NCBI GenBank assembly: GCA_016704895.1
Contig: JADIZG010000010.1
Span: 1-64,000, forward strand
From: Betaproteobacteria bacterium
GTDB lineage: Bacteria; Pseudomonadota; Gammaproteobacteria; Burkholderiales; Casimicrobiaceae
Reading direction: 5' to 3'
Length of the DNA: 64,000 nt
Below, piece after piece: positions 17,103-25,731 of the stretch. Each line of letters opens with the position of its first letter. Position 1 is the first letter of the stretch. Under the pieces are notes generated by a model. It did not search any database. It had not been told where the DNA came from and saw only the letters and a list, made by a program, of their open reading frames with translations. Position numbers and translations under genes: made by a program.

Positions 17103-19139
17103 CTATCGGTAGAGCACCTGCGGCAGCCAGAGCCCGATCTGCGGGAAAACGTAGAGCAGGATGAGCGCGACGACCTGGATCCCCATGAACGGCAGCATGC
17201 CGCCGAAGATCTGGTTGAGCGTCACGTGCGGCGGCGCCACGCCCTTCAGGTAGAACGCCGCCATCGCCACCGGCGGCGACAGGAATGCCGTCTGCAGGTT
17301 CATCGCCACCAGGAGCCCGAAGAACAGCGGGTCGATCTGGTAGTGCGCGAGCAGCGGGATGAAGATCGGCATGAAGATGACGATGATCTCCGTCCACTCG
17401 AGCGGCCATCCGAGGATGAAGATGATGAACTGCGCCAGGATCATGAACTGGATCGGCGTCAGGTCCATCGACAGCACCCAGTGGTTGATGATCTCCTGCC
17501 CGCCCAGCAGGGCGAACGCCGCCGAGAAGATCGACGAGCCGACGAACAGCCAGCAGACCATCGCGCTCGTCTTGGCGGTCAGGAACGACGACTCCTTCAC
17601 GATGCCACCCAGCTCGCGCACGGTCGTGCCCAGCGCGTTCCCCCGGCGCGCGCGCGCGTGGCCGATGTATCGGTAGGCCGCAGCGAGGATGCACCCGCCG
17701 AACGCGCCCACCGCCGCCGCCTCGGTCGGCGTCGCCAGGCCGAACACGATCGAGCCCAGCACCGCGAGGATCAGCACCGCAAGCGGAAAGAACGACGCAA
17801 GCAGCATCTTGAAGACCTCGAGCCGCTGCCAGGTCCACAACCAGTAGATGAACGCTGCGATCGCCACGGCCACGGCCGCCACGATCCAGAACCAGGTCGG
17901 CGTCGGCAGGCGTTCCGGCGCTTCCGCCTCAGGGACGCTCGCGGGCTGCGCCGCGGCGCTCGGCGCGGCCGCCGGTTTCGCAGCGTCACCCTTGCCGACA
18001 GGGGGCTCGGCAGCTGCGCCTTTCTCGGCCGGCGGCTCCGCGAGTTCGCCGTCTTCCGCCGGCGGCTCCGCGAGAGCGCCCTCCTCGGCTGGCGGCTCCG
18101 CGAGGCCGCCCGCCTGGCCGGCGCTCTCCGTCCCGGGTTGCTCGACGACCATGCCCGACTGCTCGAGGCCCGTGACGTCGACGATCTGGGCCGGCTTCGT
18201 GGCACCGAGCCACGTCATCCAGACGATTCCCCCGATGGCCAGCGCGGGAAGCAGCGTGACCACGAGTTGTCCGGCGACCGTCTTCGCCGGAACGCCGAAA
18301 CTGCGTCCGCCCAGCGCGCCCAGCAGGCCGGAGAACGCATTGCGGCTGCGCTCGGCCATCGGCGCCAGCACGGCCGGGATCGGTACGCGCGCCTCCTCCT
18401 CGGGCAGCGGCGGCGCGGACGCGGGCTTGAGCTTCGCGAGCACGATCACATAGGCCACGTAGAGCGCCGCGAGCATGAGGCCCGGGAAGAACGCGCCGGC
18501 GTAGAGCTGCACGACGGACACGCCGGCGGTCGCCCCGTAGACGATCAGCAGCACCGACGGCGGAATCAGGATGCCGAGGCAGCCGCCCGCGGTGATCGCA
18601 CCGGCCGACAACTGCGTGCTGTAGCCGGCGCGCAGCATCGCGGGCAGCGCGAGCAGTCCCATCAGCGTCACGACCGCGCCGACGATGCCGGTCGCCGTCG
18701 CGAAGATCGCGCAGGTCACGATCGTGGCGACCGCGAGCGAGCCCGGAACGCGCGCCAGCGCGAGATGCAGGCTCTTGAACAGGCGCTCGATCAGCGCGGC
18801 GCGCTCGACCAGGTAGCCCATGAACACGAACAGCGGGATCGCGATCAGCACGTCGTTCGACATGACGGCGTAGGTGCGTTGCACCATCAGGTCGAGCACC
18901 TGGCGCACCGCCAGATCGGGGTTGACGCTGCGGTAGGCGAGCCAGGCGAAGAACACGCCCATGCCCATCAGCGTGAACGCGGTCGGGAAGCCCAGCATGA
19001 TCGTCACGACGACCAGCGCGAGCATGAGCAACCCGAGGTGGCCGTTGGTCAGCGCGCCCCAGGGCGTGAACAGGAGGATGGTGGCGATGATCACCGCCAT
19101 CAGCGAGAACCCGAACCACAGCTCCTTCCTGATCCTCAT
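17103..19139 (-). CDS. dctM: TRAP transporter large permease subunit (DctM) with an unusual repeat-containing insert
   Basis: 678 residues, versus about 430 for ordinary DctM. The N-terminal part has the family signatures (GFPTAFTLMGMGVFFAWL, IPLFVFMGYLVERA, GGCLGILIPPSVLLIVYG) and the C-terminal part has FGLATPTEAAAVGAFG and WTEIIVIFMPIFIPLL. Between about residues 245 and 460 lies an insert with one predicted membrane helix (VAGQLVVTLLPALAIGGIVW), a Pro/Glu/Ala region with four 10-residue repeats (type GALAEPPAED) and another helix (WFWIVAAVAVAIAAFIYWLW). The subunit forms the Na+-driven transport channel. Its ATG overlaps the stop of dctQ (ATGA). Confidence 0.92.
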   Translation of the reverse strand: MRIRKELWFGFSLMAVIIATILLFTPWGALTNGHLGLLMLALVVVTIMLGFPTAFTLMGMGVFFAWLAYRSVNPDLAVRQVLDLMVQRTYAVMSNDVLIAIPLFVFMGYLVERAALIERLFKSLHLALARVPGSLAVATIVTCAIFATATGIVGAVVTLMGLLALPAMLRAGYSTQLSAGAITAGGCLGILIPPSVLLIVYGATAGVSVVQLYAGAFFPGLMLAALYVAYVIVLAKLKPASAPPLPEEEARVPIPAVLAPMAERSRNAFSGLLGALGGRSFGVPAKTVAGQLVVTLLPALAIGGIVWMTWLGATKPAQIVDVTGLEQSGMVVEQPGTESAGQAGGLAEPPAEEGALAEPPAEDGELAEPPAEKGAAAEPPVGKGDAAKPAAAPSAAAQPASVPEAEAPERLPTPTWFWIVAAVAVAIAAFIYWLWTWQRLEVFKMLLASFFPLAVLILAVLGSIVFGLATPTEAAAVGAFGGCILAAAYRYIGHARARRGNALGTTVRELGGIVKESSFLTAKTSAMVCWLFVGSSIFSAAFALLGGQEIINHWVLSMDLTPIQFMILAQFIIFILGWPLEWTEIIVIFMPIFIPLLAHYQIDPLFFGLLVAMNLQTAFLSPPVAMAAFYLKGVAPPHVTLNQIFGGMLPFMGIQVVALILLYVFPQIGLWLPQVLYR
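18001..18120 (-). repeat. Four tandem 30-bp coding repeats inside dctM
   Basis: Units at 18001, 18031, 18061 and 18091 share the block GGCGGCTCCGCGAG (plus strand) in three copies and a diverged form in the first. They encode four decapeptides of type G-x-L-A-E-P-P-A-E-x. Copy number could vary by slippage without shifting the frame. Confidence 0.85.
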
Positions 19140-19756
19140 CGCGCGGCCCCTCCGCCCGTCGCGGAAGCCGGCTCCTCCATCAGCGCCTCGTCGGCGTGCA
19201 CCATCTCCTTCAGCTTGTCGACGTCGACCTCCTCGACGTCCTCCTCGCGCGACGGCCAGCGGCCCTGTTTCAGGCAGATCGTGCAGCGGATGATCTCGAC
19301 CACGCCCTGCAGCAGCAGGAACGCGCCCGCGATCGGGATGATCGTCTTGAACGGATAGATCGGCGGGCCCTCGGCGGTCACGTTCGAGTGCTCGTTGATC
19401 GCCCAGGACTCCGCCGCGTAGAAGAAGCCGGCGTAGGTCAGCGCGAACACGCCGGGAATGAAGAAGACGACGTAGAGCACGAGGTCGATCGTCGCCTGCG
19501 TCCGCGGCTCGAAGAAGCCGTAGAGGACGTCGCCGCGCACGTGGCCGTTCTTCGCGAGCGTGTAGGCACCGGCCATCATGAACAGCGTGCCGTAGAGCAT
19601 GATCATCGCGTCGAACGCCCAGGCGTGCGGGTCGTCGAGCATGTAGCGGGAGAAGACCTCCCAGCTCACCTGCAGCGTGAGCACGACGATGAGGAACGAG
19701 AACGCGTGCCCGACCAGCGTAGAGAACTTGTCGACGGAGATCAGGAAGCGTTGCAT
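19136..19756 (-). CDS. dctQ: TRAP transporter small permease subunit (DctQ)
   Basis: 206 residues with four hydrophobic segments, including LVGHAFSFLIVVLTLQVSWE and the family motif VFSRYMLDDPHAWAFDAMIMLY, then KNGHVRGDVLYGF. The C-terminal about 50 residues are acidic and extend beyond the typical DctQ. It pairs with DctM in the membrane. It lies 100 bases after dctP, with a hairpin between, and overlaps dctM by four bases. Confidence 0.93.
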   Translation of the reverse strand: MQRFLISVDKFSTLVGHAFSFLIVVLTLQVSWEVFSRYMLDDPHAWAFDAMIMLYGTLFMMAGAYTLAKNGHVRGDVLYGFFEPRTQATIDLVLYVVFFIPGVFALTYAGFFYAAESWAINEHSNVTAEGPPIYPFKTIIPIAGAFLLLQGVVEIIRCTICLKQGRWPSREEDVEEVDVDKLKEMVHADEALMEEPASATGGGAAR

Positions 19757-19802
19757 GGCCTCGGAGGGAGCGGCAGTCGTTCGGCGCGTTGCCCGGTGTC
19801 AG

Positions 19803-19840
19803 AAATGAAAACAGCCACCCGGGACCACCCGGATGGCTGT
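19803..19840 (-). terminator. Intrinsic terminator/attenuator between dctP and dctQ
   Basis: On the minus strand a stem ACAGCCA..CCGGG / CCCGG..TGGCTGT (12 pairs, one mismatch, four-base loop) is followed by TTTTCATTT. It lies after the dctP stop and before dctQ on the same strand, so partial termination would give more binding protein than permease. Confidence 0.75.
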
Positions 19841-19856
19841 CGGTGGACGACGGGCG

Positions 19857-21047
19857 TCAGCCCTTCTTCCCGGCGCCGGGGCCGGGGCCCTTGCCGCCGC
19901 GGCCGCGGCCCGCCGCGAAGTAGTGGTTGTACGCCATGCGCCGGTTCACGTTCGTGTCGAGGTCCCACTTGACGGCGCGCGCGGCGAACGCCTTCTGCGA
20001 GGCCTCGATCTCCTTGAACAGCGCGTTGCCCTCGGACTTCTTCGCCGCCGCGGTGTCGTAGCCGGTCAGCTGGCGCTGGAGCACGGCGTCCGGCGTCTTG
20101 TAGAACTTGATGCCGCCCGCGGACATCTCGGCGTAGTCCTTCGAGTAGCGGTCGACCGCCTTCCACGACATGTCCGCGGAAGCCGCCTCGACGGCGTTCT
20201 CGATGACCGCCCTCATCTTCGCCGGCAGCGCGTCGTACTTGGTCTTGTTGAACATGATCTCGAACTGCTCGGCGTTCTGGTGATAGCTCTGCAGCATGCA
20301 GGTCTTCGAGACGTCCGGGAAGCCGAGGATGCGGTCCGAGGTCGCGTTGTTGAACTCGGCGGCGTCGAGCAGGCCGCGGTCCATCGCCGGAACGATCTCG
20401 CCGCCGGGCAGCGCGTTGACGGCGGCGCCCAGCGCCGTGAACACGTCGATCGAGATGCCGACGGTGCGGAACTTGAGGCCCTTGAAGTCCTCGATCTTGG
20501 TGACCGGCTTCTTGAACCAGCCGAGCGGCTGCGTCGGCATCGGGCCGTAGGGGAACGACACGACGTTGGCGCCGATCGAGGCGTAGAGCTTGTTCAGCAG
20601 CTCCTTGCCGCCGCCGTACTTGTGCCAGGCGAGCAGCATGTTCGCGTCCATGCCGAACGCCGGGCCGGAGCCCCACAGCGCCAGCGCGTTCTGCTTGCCG
20701 TAGTGGTAGACGAGCACGCCGTGGCCGCCGTCGAGCGTGCCCTTGGACACCGCGTCGAGCAGGCCGAAGGCCGGCACGACCGCGCCGGCCGGCAGCACCT
20801 CGATCTTGAGTTCGCCGCCGGTCATGTCGTTGACCTTCTTGGCGAAGTCGTTCGCGTACTCGTGGAAGATGTCCTTCGCGGGCCAGGTCGACTGCCAGCG
20901 CATCGCGATCGGGCCGGTCTGGCCCTTCGCGATCATCGGGAAGCCGAGCGTGCCCGCGGTCGCGGCGGTCGCGGTGGCAGCCCTCAGGAAACGGCGGCGA
21001 GCGCCGGTCGGTTGCGGCTTCGCGGCCGCACGGGTCTTGTCGGTCAT
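19857..21047 (-). CDS. dctP: TRAP transporter substrate-binding protein (DctP/TakP-like)
   Basis: 396 residues from ATG 21047, preceded by GGAGGA. It has a twin-arginine type signal (ARRRFLRAATATAATAGTLGFP). Mature-domain landmarks include AMRWQSTWPAKDIFHEYANDF, GELKIEVLPAGAVVPAFGLLDAV (two parts), KFRTVGISIDVFTALGAAV and EFNNATSDRILGFPDVSK. This pattern resembles TakP-type proteins for 2-oxo acids and relatives, but the ligand is not certain. The C-terminus has an unusual Gly/Lys-rich tail (GRGRGGKGPGPGAGKKG) beyond the fold. First gene of a dctP-dctQ-dctM operon. Confidence 0.92.
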   Translation of the reverse strand: MTDKTRAAAKPQPTGARRRFLRAATATAATAGTLGFPMIAKGQTGPIAMRWQSTWPAKDIFHEYANDFAKKVNDMTGGELKIEVLPAGAVVPAFGLLDAVSKGTLDGGHGVLVYHYGKQNALALWGSGPAFGMDANMLLAWHKYGGGKELLNKLYASIGANVVSFPYGPMPTQPLGWFKKPVTKIEDFKGLKFRTVGISIDVFTALGAAVNALPGGEIVPAMDRGLLDAAEFNNATSDRILGFPDVSKTCMLQSYHQNAEQFEIMFNKTKYDALPAKMRAVIENAVEAASADMSWKAVDRYSKDYAEMSAGGIKFYKTPDAVLQRQLTGYDTAAAKKSEGNALFKEIEASQKAFAARAVKWDLDTNVNRRMAYNHYFAAGRGRGGKGPGPGAGKKG

Positions 21048-21134
21048 GGTTCCTCCAGAGTGCGCTGGCGCAGGGGCGCCGCAGGGTACGACGGAGCCGG
21101 GCAATCTATCGCCGCCCGGGGCCCCCGAAATCGA

Positions 21135-21146
21135 CGTTTCGAAACG
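21135..21146. promoter_or_regulatory. Perfect 12-bp palindrome at the dctP start region
   Basis: CGTTTCGAAACG, about six bases downstream of the candidate -10 of the dctP promoter, overlaps the expected transcription start. This is a position where a repressor would block initiation. No regulator gene is adjacent, so the binding protein is unknown. Confidence 0.4.
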
Positions 21147-21151
21147 AACGG

Positions 21152-21157
21152 ACTATA
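21152..21157 (-). promoter_or_regulatory. Candidate -10 box of the dctPQM operon
   Basis: TATAGT on the minus strand, with TGACGC 18 bases upstream as a possible -35. It lies about 105 bases upstream of the dctP ATG in an A/T-richer gap between recR and dctP. Confidence 0.45.
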
Positions 21158-21204
21158 CAGCGGAATCCGTGCATTGCGTCATTGTGCAGTGCGAAAGCCC
21201 CTGT

Positions 21205-21849
21205 TCATGGCGCGGCGATAGGACGCCGCTCACGCAGCGCCTGCGCGAGCGTCCCGCTGTCGACGTATTCGAGCTCGCCGCCGACCGGCACGCCGCGCGC
21301 CAGCCGGCTCACCTTGAGCCCGCGCGCGGCGAGCAGCTCGCCGACGTAGTGCGCGGTCGCCTCGCCTTCGTGCGTGAAGTTCGTCGCGAGGATCACCTCC
21401 CGCACGACGCCGTCGAGCGCCCGCTTGAGCAGGCGGTCGAGGTGGATCTCGCGCGGCCCGATGCCGTCGAGCGGCGAGAGCCGCCCCATCAGCACGTAGT
21501 AGAGGCCCGCGTAGGCCTGCGTCTGCTCGACCATCATCAGGTCGGCCGGCGTCTCGACCACGCACAGCAGCGCCGCGTCGCGCTTGCCCGACCGGCACAG
21601 CGCGCACACCGTGTCCTCGGTGAACGTGTTGCAGCGCTCGCAGTGGTGCACGGCCTCGACCGCGCGCTCGAGCGCGCCGGCGAGCGCACGCGCGCCGTCG
21701 CGGTCGTGCTGCAGCAGGTGGAGCGCCATGCGCTGCGCCGCGCGCGGACCCACGCCGGGAAGGACCCTCAGCGCCTTGACCAGCGCGTCGAGGCTGCTCA
21801 ACGGCTCGGCCGCCGGCCCGCCGCGTGCGTCGGTCGCGCGCGTGCCCAT
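21205..21849 (-). CDS. recR: Recombination protein RecR
   Basis: 214 residues. It has the helix-hairpin-helix LRVLPGVGPRAAQRMALHLL, a four-cysteine zinc finger (CERCNTFTEDTVCALC, residues about 69-84) and a TOPRIM domain beginning LLCVVETPADLMMVEQ. RecR works with RecF/RecO to load RecA at gaps. It follows ybaB by 14 bases in the order dnaX-ybaB-recR that is standard in bacteria. Confidence 0.97.
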   Translation of the reverse strand: MGTRATDARGGPAAEPLSSLDALVKALRVLPGVGPRAAQRMALHLLQHDRDGARALAGALERAVEAVHHCERCNTFTEDTVCALCRSGKRDAALLCVVETPADLMMVEQTQAYAGLYYVLMGRLSPLDGIGPREIHLDRLLKRALDGVVREVILATNFTHEGEATAHYVGELLAARGLKVSRLARGVPVGGELEYVDSGTLAQALRERRPIAAP

Positions 21850-21863
21850 CCGATCCCGCGCCG

Positions 21864-22190
21864 TCAGAACGGCATCTTGAATCCGGGCGGCAACGGCAGG
21901 CCGCCCGCGAGGCCGGACATCTTCTCCTGCGTCGTGGCCTCGACGCGACGCACCGCGTCGTTCACCGCGGCGGCGACCAGGTCCTCGAGCATGTCCTTGT
22001 CCTCGCCGAGGAGCGAGGGATCGATCGTCACGCGCTTCACGTCGTGGCGGCAGGTCATCGTGACCTTGACGAGCCCGGCGCCCGCCTGGCCCTCGACCTC
22101 GATGCGCGCGAGCTCGTCCTGCGCGCGCTTCAGGTTGTCCTGCATGGCCTGCGCCTGCTTCATCAGGCCGGCGAGCTGGTTCTTCTGCAT
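21864..22190 (-). CDS. ybaB: YbaB/EbfC family nucleoid-associated protein
   Basis: 108 residues. It starts MQKNQLAGLMKQAQAMQDNL and contains the family core GLVKVTMTCRHDVKRVTIDP and EDLVAAAVNDAVRRVE, ending GGLPLPPGFKMPF. A small dimeric DNA-binding protein, always found between dnaX and recR. The dnaX zero frame reads on into this gene after the dnaX break, which is an accident of GC-rich sequence. Confidence 0.95.
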   Translation of the reverse strand: MQKNQLAGLMKQAQAMQDNLKRAQDELARIEVEGQAGAGLVKVTMTCRHDVKRVTIDPSLLGEDKDMLEDLVAAAVNDAVRRVEATTQEKMSGLAGGLPLPPGFKMPF

Positions 22191-22225
22191 GATCGTCGGT
22201 GTCCCCGGGAGCGTGCGCGCCTGGC

Positions 22226-23891
22226 TCAGCGCGGCTTGATCGTGTCGCTGCGAACGGATGCGTCGAAACGCGTGACGACGTCGCGCACGAACGGCTCGTC
22301 GCGGAACGTCGCCTCGATGCGGGCCTTCGCCTCCTCGCGCTCGCGCACGGTGCGCGAGGCGAGCGAGTCGTCGGTCTGCTCGCCGACCTCGAACGCGAGC
22401 AGGAGCTTGCGTCCGGTCGCCTGCTCGAGCGCGGCCCTGAGGCGATCGGCGTAGATCTTGCCCGTCAGGTGCTGGTGCGCCGCCGGGAGCGCGAGGGTCA
22501 GCGCGGATCCCTCGAGCCGGCGCATCTCGGTCTGCGCCGCGAGCTCGCGCGCCATGCCCGTGAGGCCCAGGCTCGCGACGAACGCCGGCCAGTCGCCGGG
22601 CTCCGCGGGCAGCGCTGCGCGCGGCGGCGTCGACGCCGGCGACCTCGCCGGCTCGGGTGTCGGCACCGGTGACGGCGTCTGCGCCGCCCGCGCAGTCGGT
22701 GCCGCTGCCCGCCCCTGAGCGGGAGCCGGCGTGGCACTGCGCTCGCCGCGCGGCGGCGCCGTCGATGCACCGCGCGACGGCGGCGCACCGGCGGTTGACG
22801 GCGCACCGGTCCCGGGCTCGAACGCCAGCATGCGCAGCAGCGTCATCGAGGCCCATCGCCTCGTCGGGCGCGATCGCGAGGTCGGCGCGCCCCTGCGCCG
22901 CGATCTGCCACAGGAGCTGGATCGCCTCCGGCGCGAAGCGGTTCGCGTAGGCGGCGATCCGCTCGCCGTCGTCGAAGCCTTCGGCCGCCTGCGGCACGGC
23001 CTGCGCCACCGCGATGCGATGCACGAGCCCCGCGAGTTCAGCGAGCGCCTCGCCGGCGGACAGACCCCGCGGGCCGATCGCGTCGGCCTGCGCGAGCAAC
23101 GCGGGACCGTCGCCCGCCGCCAGCGCATCGGCGATCCGGTAGACGAACTCGCGATCGACGACGCCCAGCATCGCGCGAACCGGATCCGCCCTCACCTCGC
23201 CGGCGCCGAACGCGATCGCCTGGTCGAGCAGCGAGAGCCCGTCGCGGAGGCTGCCGGACGCGGCCCGCGCGATCAGCGCGACCGCGTCGTCGTCGTGCGC
23301 GATGCCCTCGGCCTTCAGGATGGTCGCGATGCGCGCGCCGATCTCGTCGGGCGAGAGCGGCTTCAGCGCGAACTGCAGGCAGCGCGAGAGCACGGTGACC
23401 GGCACCTTCTGCGGGTCGGTCGTCGCGAGCACGAACTTGACGTGCTCGGGCGGCTCCTCGAGCGTCTTCAGCATCGAGTTGAACGCCGACTTCGACAGCA
23501 TGTGCACTTCGTCGATCAGGTAGACCTTGTAGCGGCCGACCGTCGGCGCGTAGCGCGCGTTGTCGAGGATCTCGCGCATGTTGTCGATGCCGGTGTTCGA
23601 CGCCGCGTCGATCTCCAGCAGGTCGACGAAGCGACCGGCGTCGATGTCGGTGCACGCGGCGCAGGTTCCGCACGGCGTCGCCGTGACGCCGTTCGTCAGG
23701 CAGTTGAGGCTCTTGGCGAGGATCCGGGCGATCGTCGTCTTGCCGACGCCGCGCGTACCGGTGAGCAGGTAGGCGTGGTGCAGCTGGCCGCGGGAGAGCG
23801 CGTTGGAGAGCGCGGTGACGACGTGGCCCTGCCCAGTGAGCTCGGAGAACGTACGGGGACGCCACTTGCGCGCGAGGACCTGGTAGCTCAT
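22226..23891 (-). CDS. dnaX: DNA polymerase III tau/gamma subunit, one frameshift
   Basis: MSYQVLARKWRPRTFSELTG opens the protein; Walker A GTRGVGKTTIARILAKSL, the four-Cys zinc motif (C..PCGTCAACTD) and the DEVHMLSK box follow. The frame breaks at about 22847-22850, just before MTLLRMLAFEPG; domain III resumes in the next frame, followed by a Pro/Ala-rich linker and a C-terminal domain ending RSDTIKPR at 22226. The break is not at an A-rich slippery site and falls in a conserved helix, so it is not the programmed tau/gamma shift. DnaX is essential, so a sequence error is likely. The gene lies downstream of ffs. Confidence 0.93.
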
Positions 23892-24016
23892 GCAGAACCG
23901 ATGGAACGTTCGACGTCGAGCGCGGGACGCGGGGCGGCGGTGATCAAGCCCGCGCCGCGCTGCGCGCGCGACGCGGGAGGCCGGACGTCCTGCGCAGGAC
24001 GTCCGACGGCATGGGT

Positions 24017-24112
24017 GGCGAGCCGTTCCCCCGGCACTTGCAGAGAATCGCTATGGCTGCTTCCTTCCGGACCTGACCAGGTTCACGACCATGCAATGCG
24101 GGGCGACCCGCC
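24017..24112 (-). ncRNA. ffs: 4.5S RNA of the signal recognition particle (small bacterial type)
   Basis: The minus strand contains the invariant SRP apical loop region GGTCAGGTCCGGAAGGAAGC. The flanks pair: GGCGGGTCG at the 5' end with CGGCTCGCC at the 3' end, giving a hairpin of about 96 bases. Ends are estimated from the pairing. Location directly upstream of dnaX is usual in Proteobacteria. Confidence 0.95.
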
Positions 24113-24156
24113 GCGGAGCTGGAACCAAAAACCGTCCTGGGCGGACGAACGGGAGC

Positions 24157-24162
24157 ATTATA
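24157..24162 (-). promoter_or_regulatory. Perfect -10 box (TATAAT) for ffs
   Basis: TATAAT on the minus strand, 45 bases upstream of the mature 4.5S RNA, followed by a G-rich start region. A 5' leader trimmed by RNase P is known for E. coli ffs. A TTGCGA lies 20 bases upstream, wider than ideal for a -35. Confidence 0.6.
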
Positions 24163-24238
24163 GCCCGGCCGGCCCCCGGCCATCGCAACGATTCGAGCGA
24201 CCGCCCTCATCGACCGACGCCCGCATGCTCGCCGACCC

Positions 24239-25687
24239 ATGCGACATCGCCCGCGCAAGGCCATGCTGATCGGTCCGGCGCGTCGGGCCGCGCACCTGGC
24301 GACGCTCGCCCTGGCCGTCTTCGTCGCCGCCTGCGGCTTATCCGAGCTGCCGGCCCCGAAGGAAGCGCAAACGCTGGTCGTGGCGGTGCGACCCGGTCCG
24401 GCGAGCTGGTTCCCCGGCGCCGATGGGACATTCCAGGGCCTCGATCACGACCTGATCGAGCGGTTCGCGCGCGAACAGGGCCTTCCGCTGACCGTCGTCA
24501 CCGTGTCCGACGCCGGCGCGCTCATCGAACGCGTCGTCGCCGGCGAGGCGCACGTCGGCATCGGCGGCCTCTTTCACCCGCAGAGCGTGAAACCGATCGC
24601 CGCGACGGGACGAACGCACCCGCCGCTCGTGTGGACCTCGGGCTACGAGACCGCCGAGGCCGTCGTCGTCCATGCGCGCGACGGCTTCCGGCCGAGCGGC
24701 TTCAAGGACCTGGCCGGCGCGGAAGTCGCGTACGACGACTCGTCGGGCATCGAGAGCGTGCTCGCGCAGGTCCGCCGCGACCATCCCGAGATCCGCTGGG
24801 TGCCGATGAAAGCGGCGTCGGCCGACGCGCTGCTCGCGGCCGTCGACGAGGGCAAGGTCGACTTCGCCGTGGTGTCGTCCATCGACGCCGCCATCGGCCG
24901 GAACATCCATCTCGACGTCGACGTCGCGTTCCCGCTGGGGGCGAAACGCGAGTTCGCCTGGGTGATCGGCGGCCGGCACCCGGAGCTCGCTCGCGAGCTC
25001 GACGACTTCCTCGCGCGCATGCGGCGCGACGGCACGCTCGCCCGGCTCTCCGAGCGCTATTTCGCGCCGCGCGGCGAGGTCGCCCGCCTCGACGCCGGCG
25101 TGTTCATGGAACGCATGCGCACCTCGCTGCCGGAGTGGAAGCCGATGTTCGTCGCCGCGCAGGAGGCGACCGGCATCGACTGGCGCCTGCTCGCCGCGAT
25201 CGCCTACCAGGAGTCGCAATGGGATCCCGGTGCGACGAGCGAAACCGGCGTGCGCGGCTTCATGCAGCTCACCGAGGACACCGCGCGCCACCTCGGCGTC
25301 TCCGACCGGCTGGATCCCCGCCAGAGCGTGCTCGCGGCGGCACGCTACCTGCACGACCTCAAGGAGAAGATGCCCAAGCGCATCGCCGAGCCCGACCGGA
25401 CCTGGTTCGCGCTGGCGGCGTTCAACATCGGCCTGGGTCACCTCGAGGACGCGCGCGTGCAGGCGCAGCGCGACCGGCTCGATCCCGACCGCTGGCGGGA
25501 CGTGCGCCGCACGCTCCCGCTGCTCGCGCTGCCCGAGTACTACGAAAAGGCCAGGCTCGGGTACGCGCGCGGCGGCATGCCGGTCGCGTTCGTCGACCGC
25601 GTCCGCGCCTACTACGACATCCTGCTGCGCACGCAGGATGCGCACCAGCCGCGGCTGCGCATGTGGGGGGCGTACGCGGGACCGTGA
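24239..25687 (+). CDS. mltF: Membrane-bound lytic murein transglycosylase F
   Basis: 482 residues. It has a lipoprotein signal ending LAVFVAACG (Cys32), then a periplasmic binding-protein-like domain (about 45-275) and a C-terminal SLT-type lysozyme domain with catalytic Glu325 in AYQESQWDP, then GVRGFMQLTEDTARHLGV and the AAFNIGLGHLEDAR motif. It cleaves peptidoglycan glycan chains to 1,6-anhydromuropeptides at the outer membrane. Divergent from ffs. Confidence 0.95.
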   Translation: MRHRPRKAMLIGPARRAAHLATLALAVFVAACGLSELPAPKEAQTLVVAVRPGPASWFPGADGTFQGLDHDLIERFAREQGLPLTVVTVSDAGALIERVVAGEAHVGIGGLFHPQSVKPIAATGRTHPPLVWTSGYETAEAVVVHARDGFRPSGFKDLAGAEVAYDDSSGIESVLAQVRRDHPEIRWVPMKAASADALLAAVDEGKVDFAVVSSIDAAIGRNIHLDVDVAFPLGAKREFAWVIGGRHPELARELDDFLARMRRDGTLARLSERYFAPRGEVARLDAGVFMERMRTSLPEWKPMFVAAQEATGIDWRLLAAIAYQESQWDPGATSETGVRGFMQLTEDTARHLGVSDRLDPRQSVLAAARYLHDLKEKMPKRIAEPDRTWFALAAFNIGLGHLEDARVQAQRDRLDPDRWRDVRRTLPLLALPEYYEKARLGYARGGMPVAFVDRVRAYYDILLRTQDAHQPRLRMWGAYAGP

Positions 25688-25718
25688 ACCGCGCCCGGGG
25701 CGCCCGCGTCCGTTCCCG

Positions 25719-25724
25719 TATCAT
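25719..25724 (+). promoter_or_regulatory. Candidate -10 for a leaderless creatininase-family transcript
   Basis: TATCAT, followed by TCGCCCG and then the ATG at 25732. With the usual spacing the transcript would start at or next to the A of the ATG. No Shine-Dalgarno sequence is present before this start. Confidence 0.4.
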
Positions 25725-25731
25725 TCGCCCG

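Noticed and set aside
22840..22860. Programmed ribosomal frameshift in dnaX (tau/gamma)
   Set aside because: The break lies inside the conserved helix before MTLLRMLAF, without an A-rich slippery heptamer or downstream stem, and would destroy domain III in the zero frame. Other essential genes here have similar breaks.
21864..23891. DnaX-YbaB fusion protein
   Set aside because: The zero frame of dnaX reads through into ybaB only after the break; the sequence between is a shadow of the true dnaX frame. ybaB has its own start and normal length.
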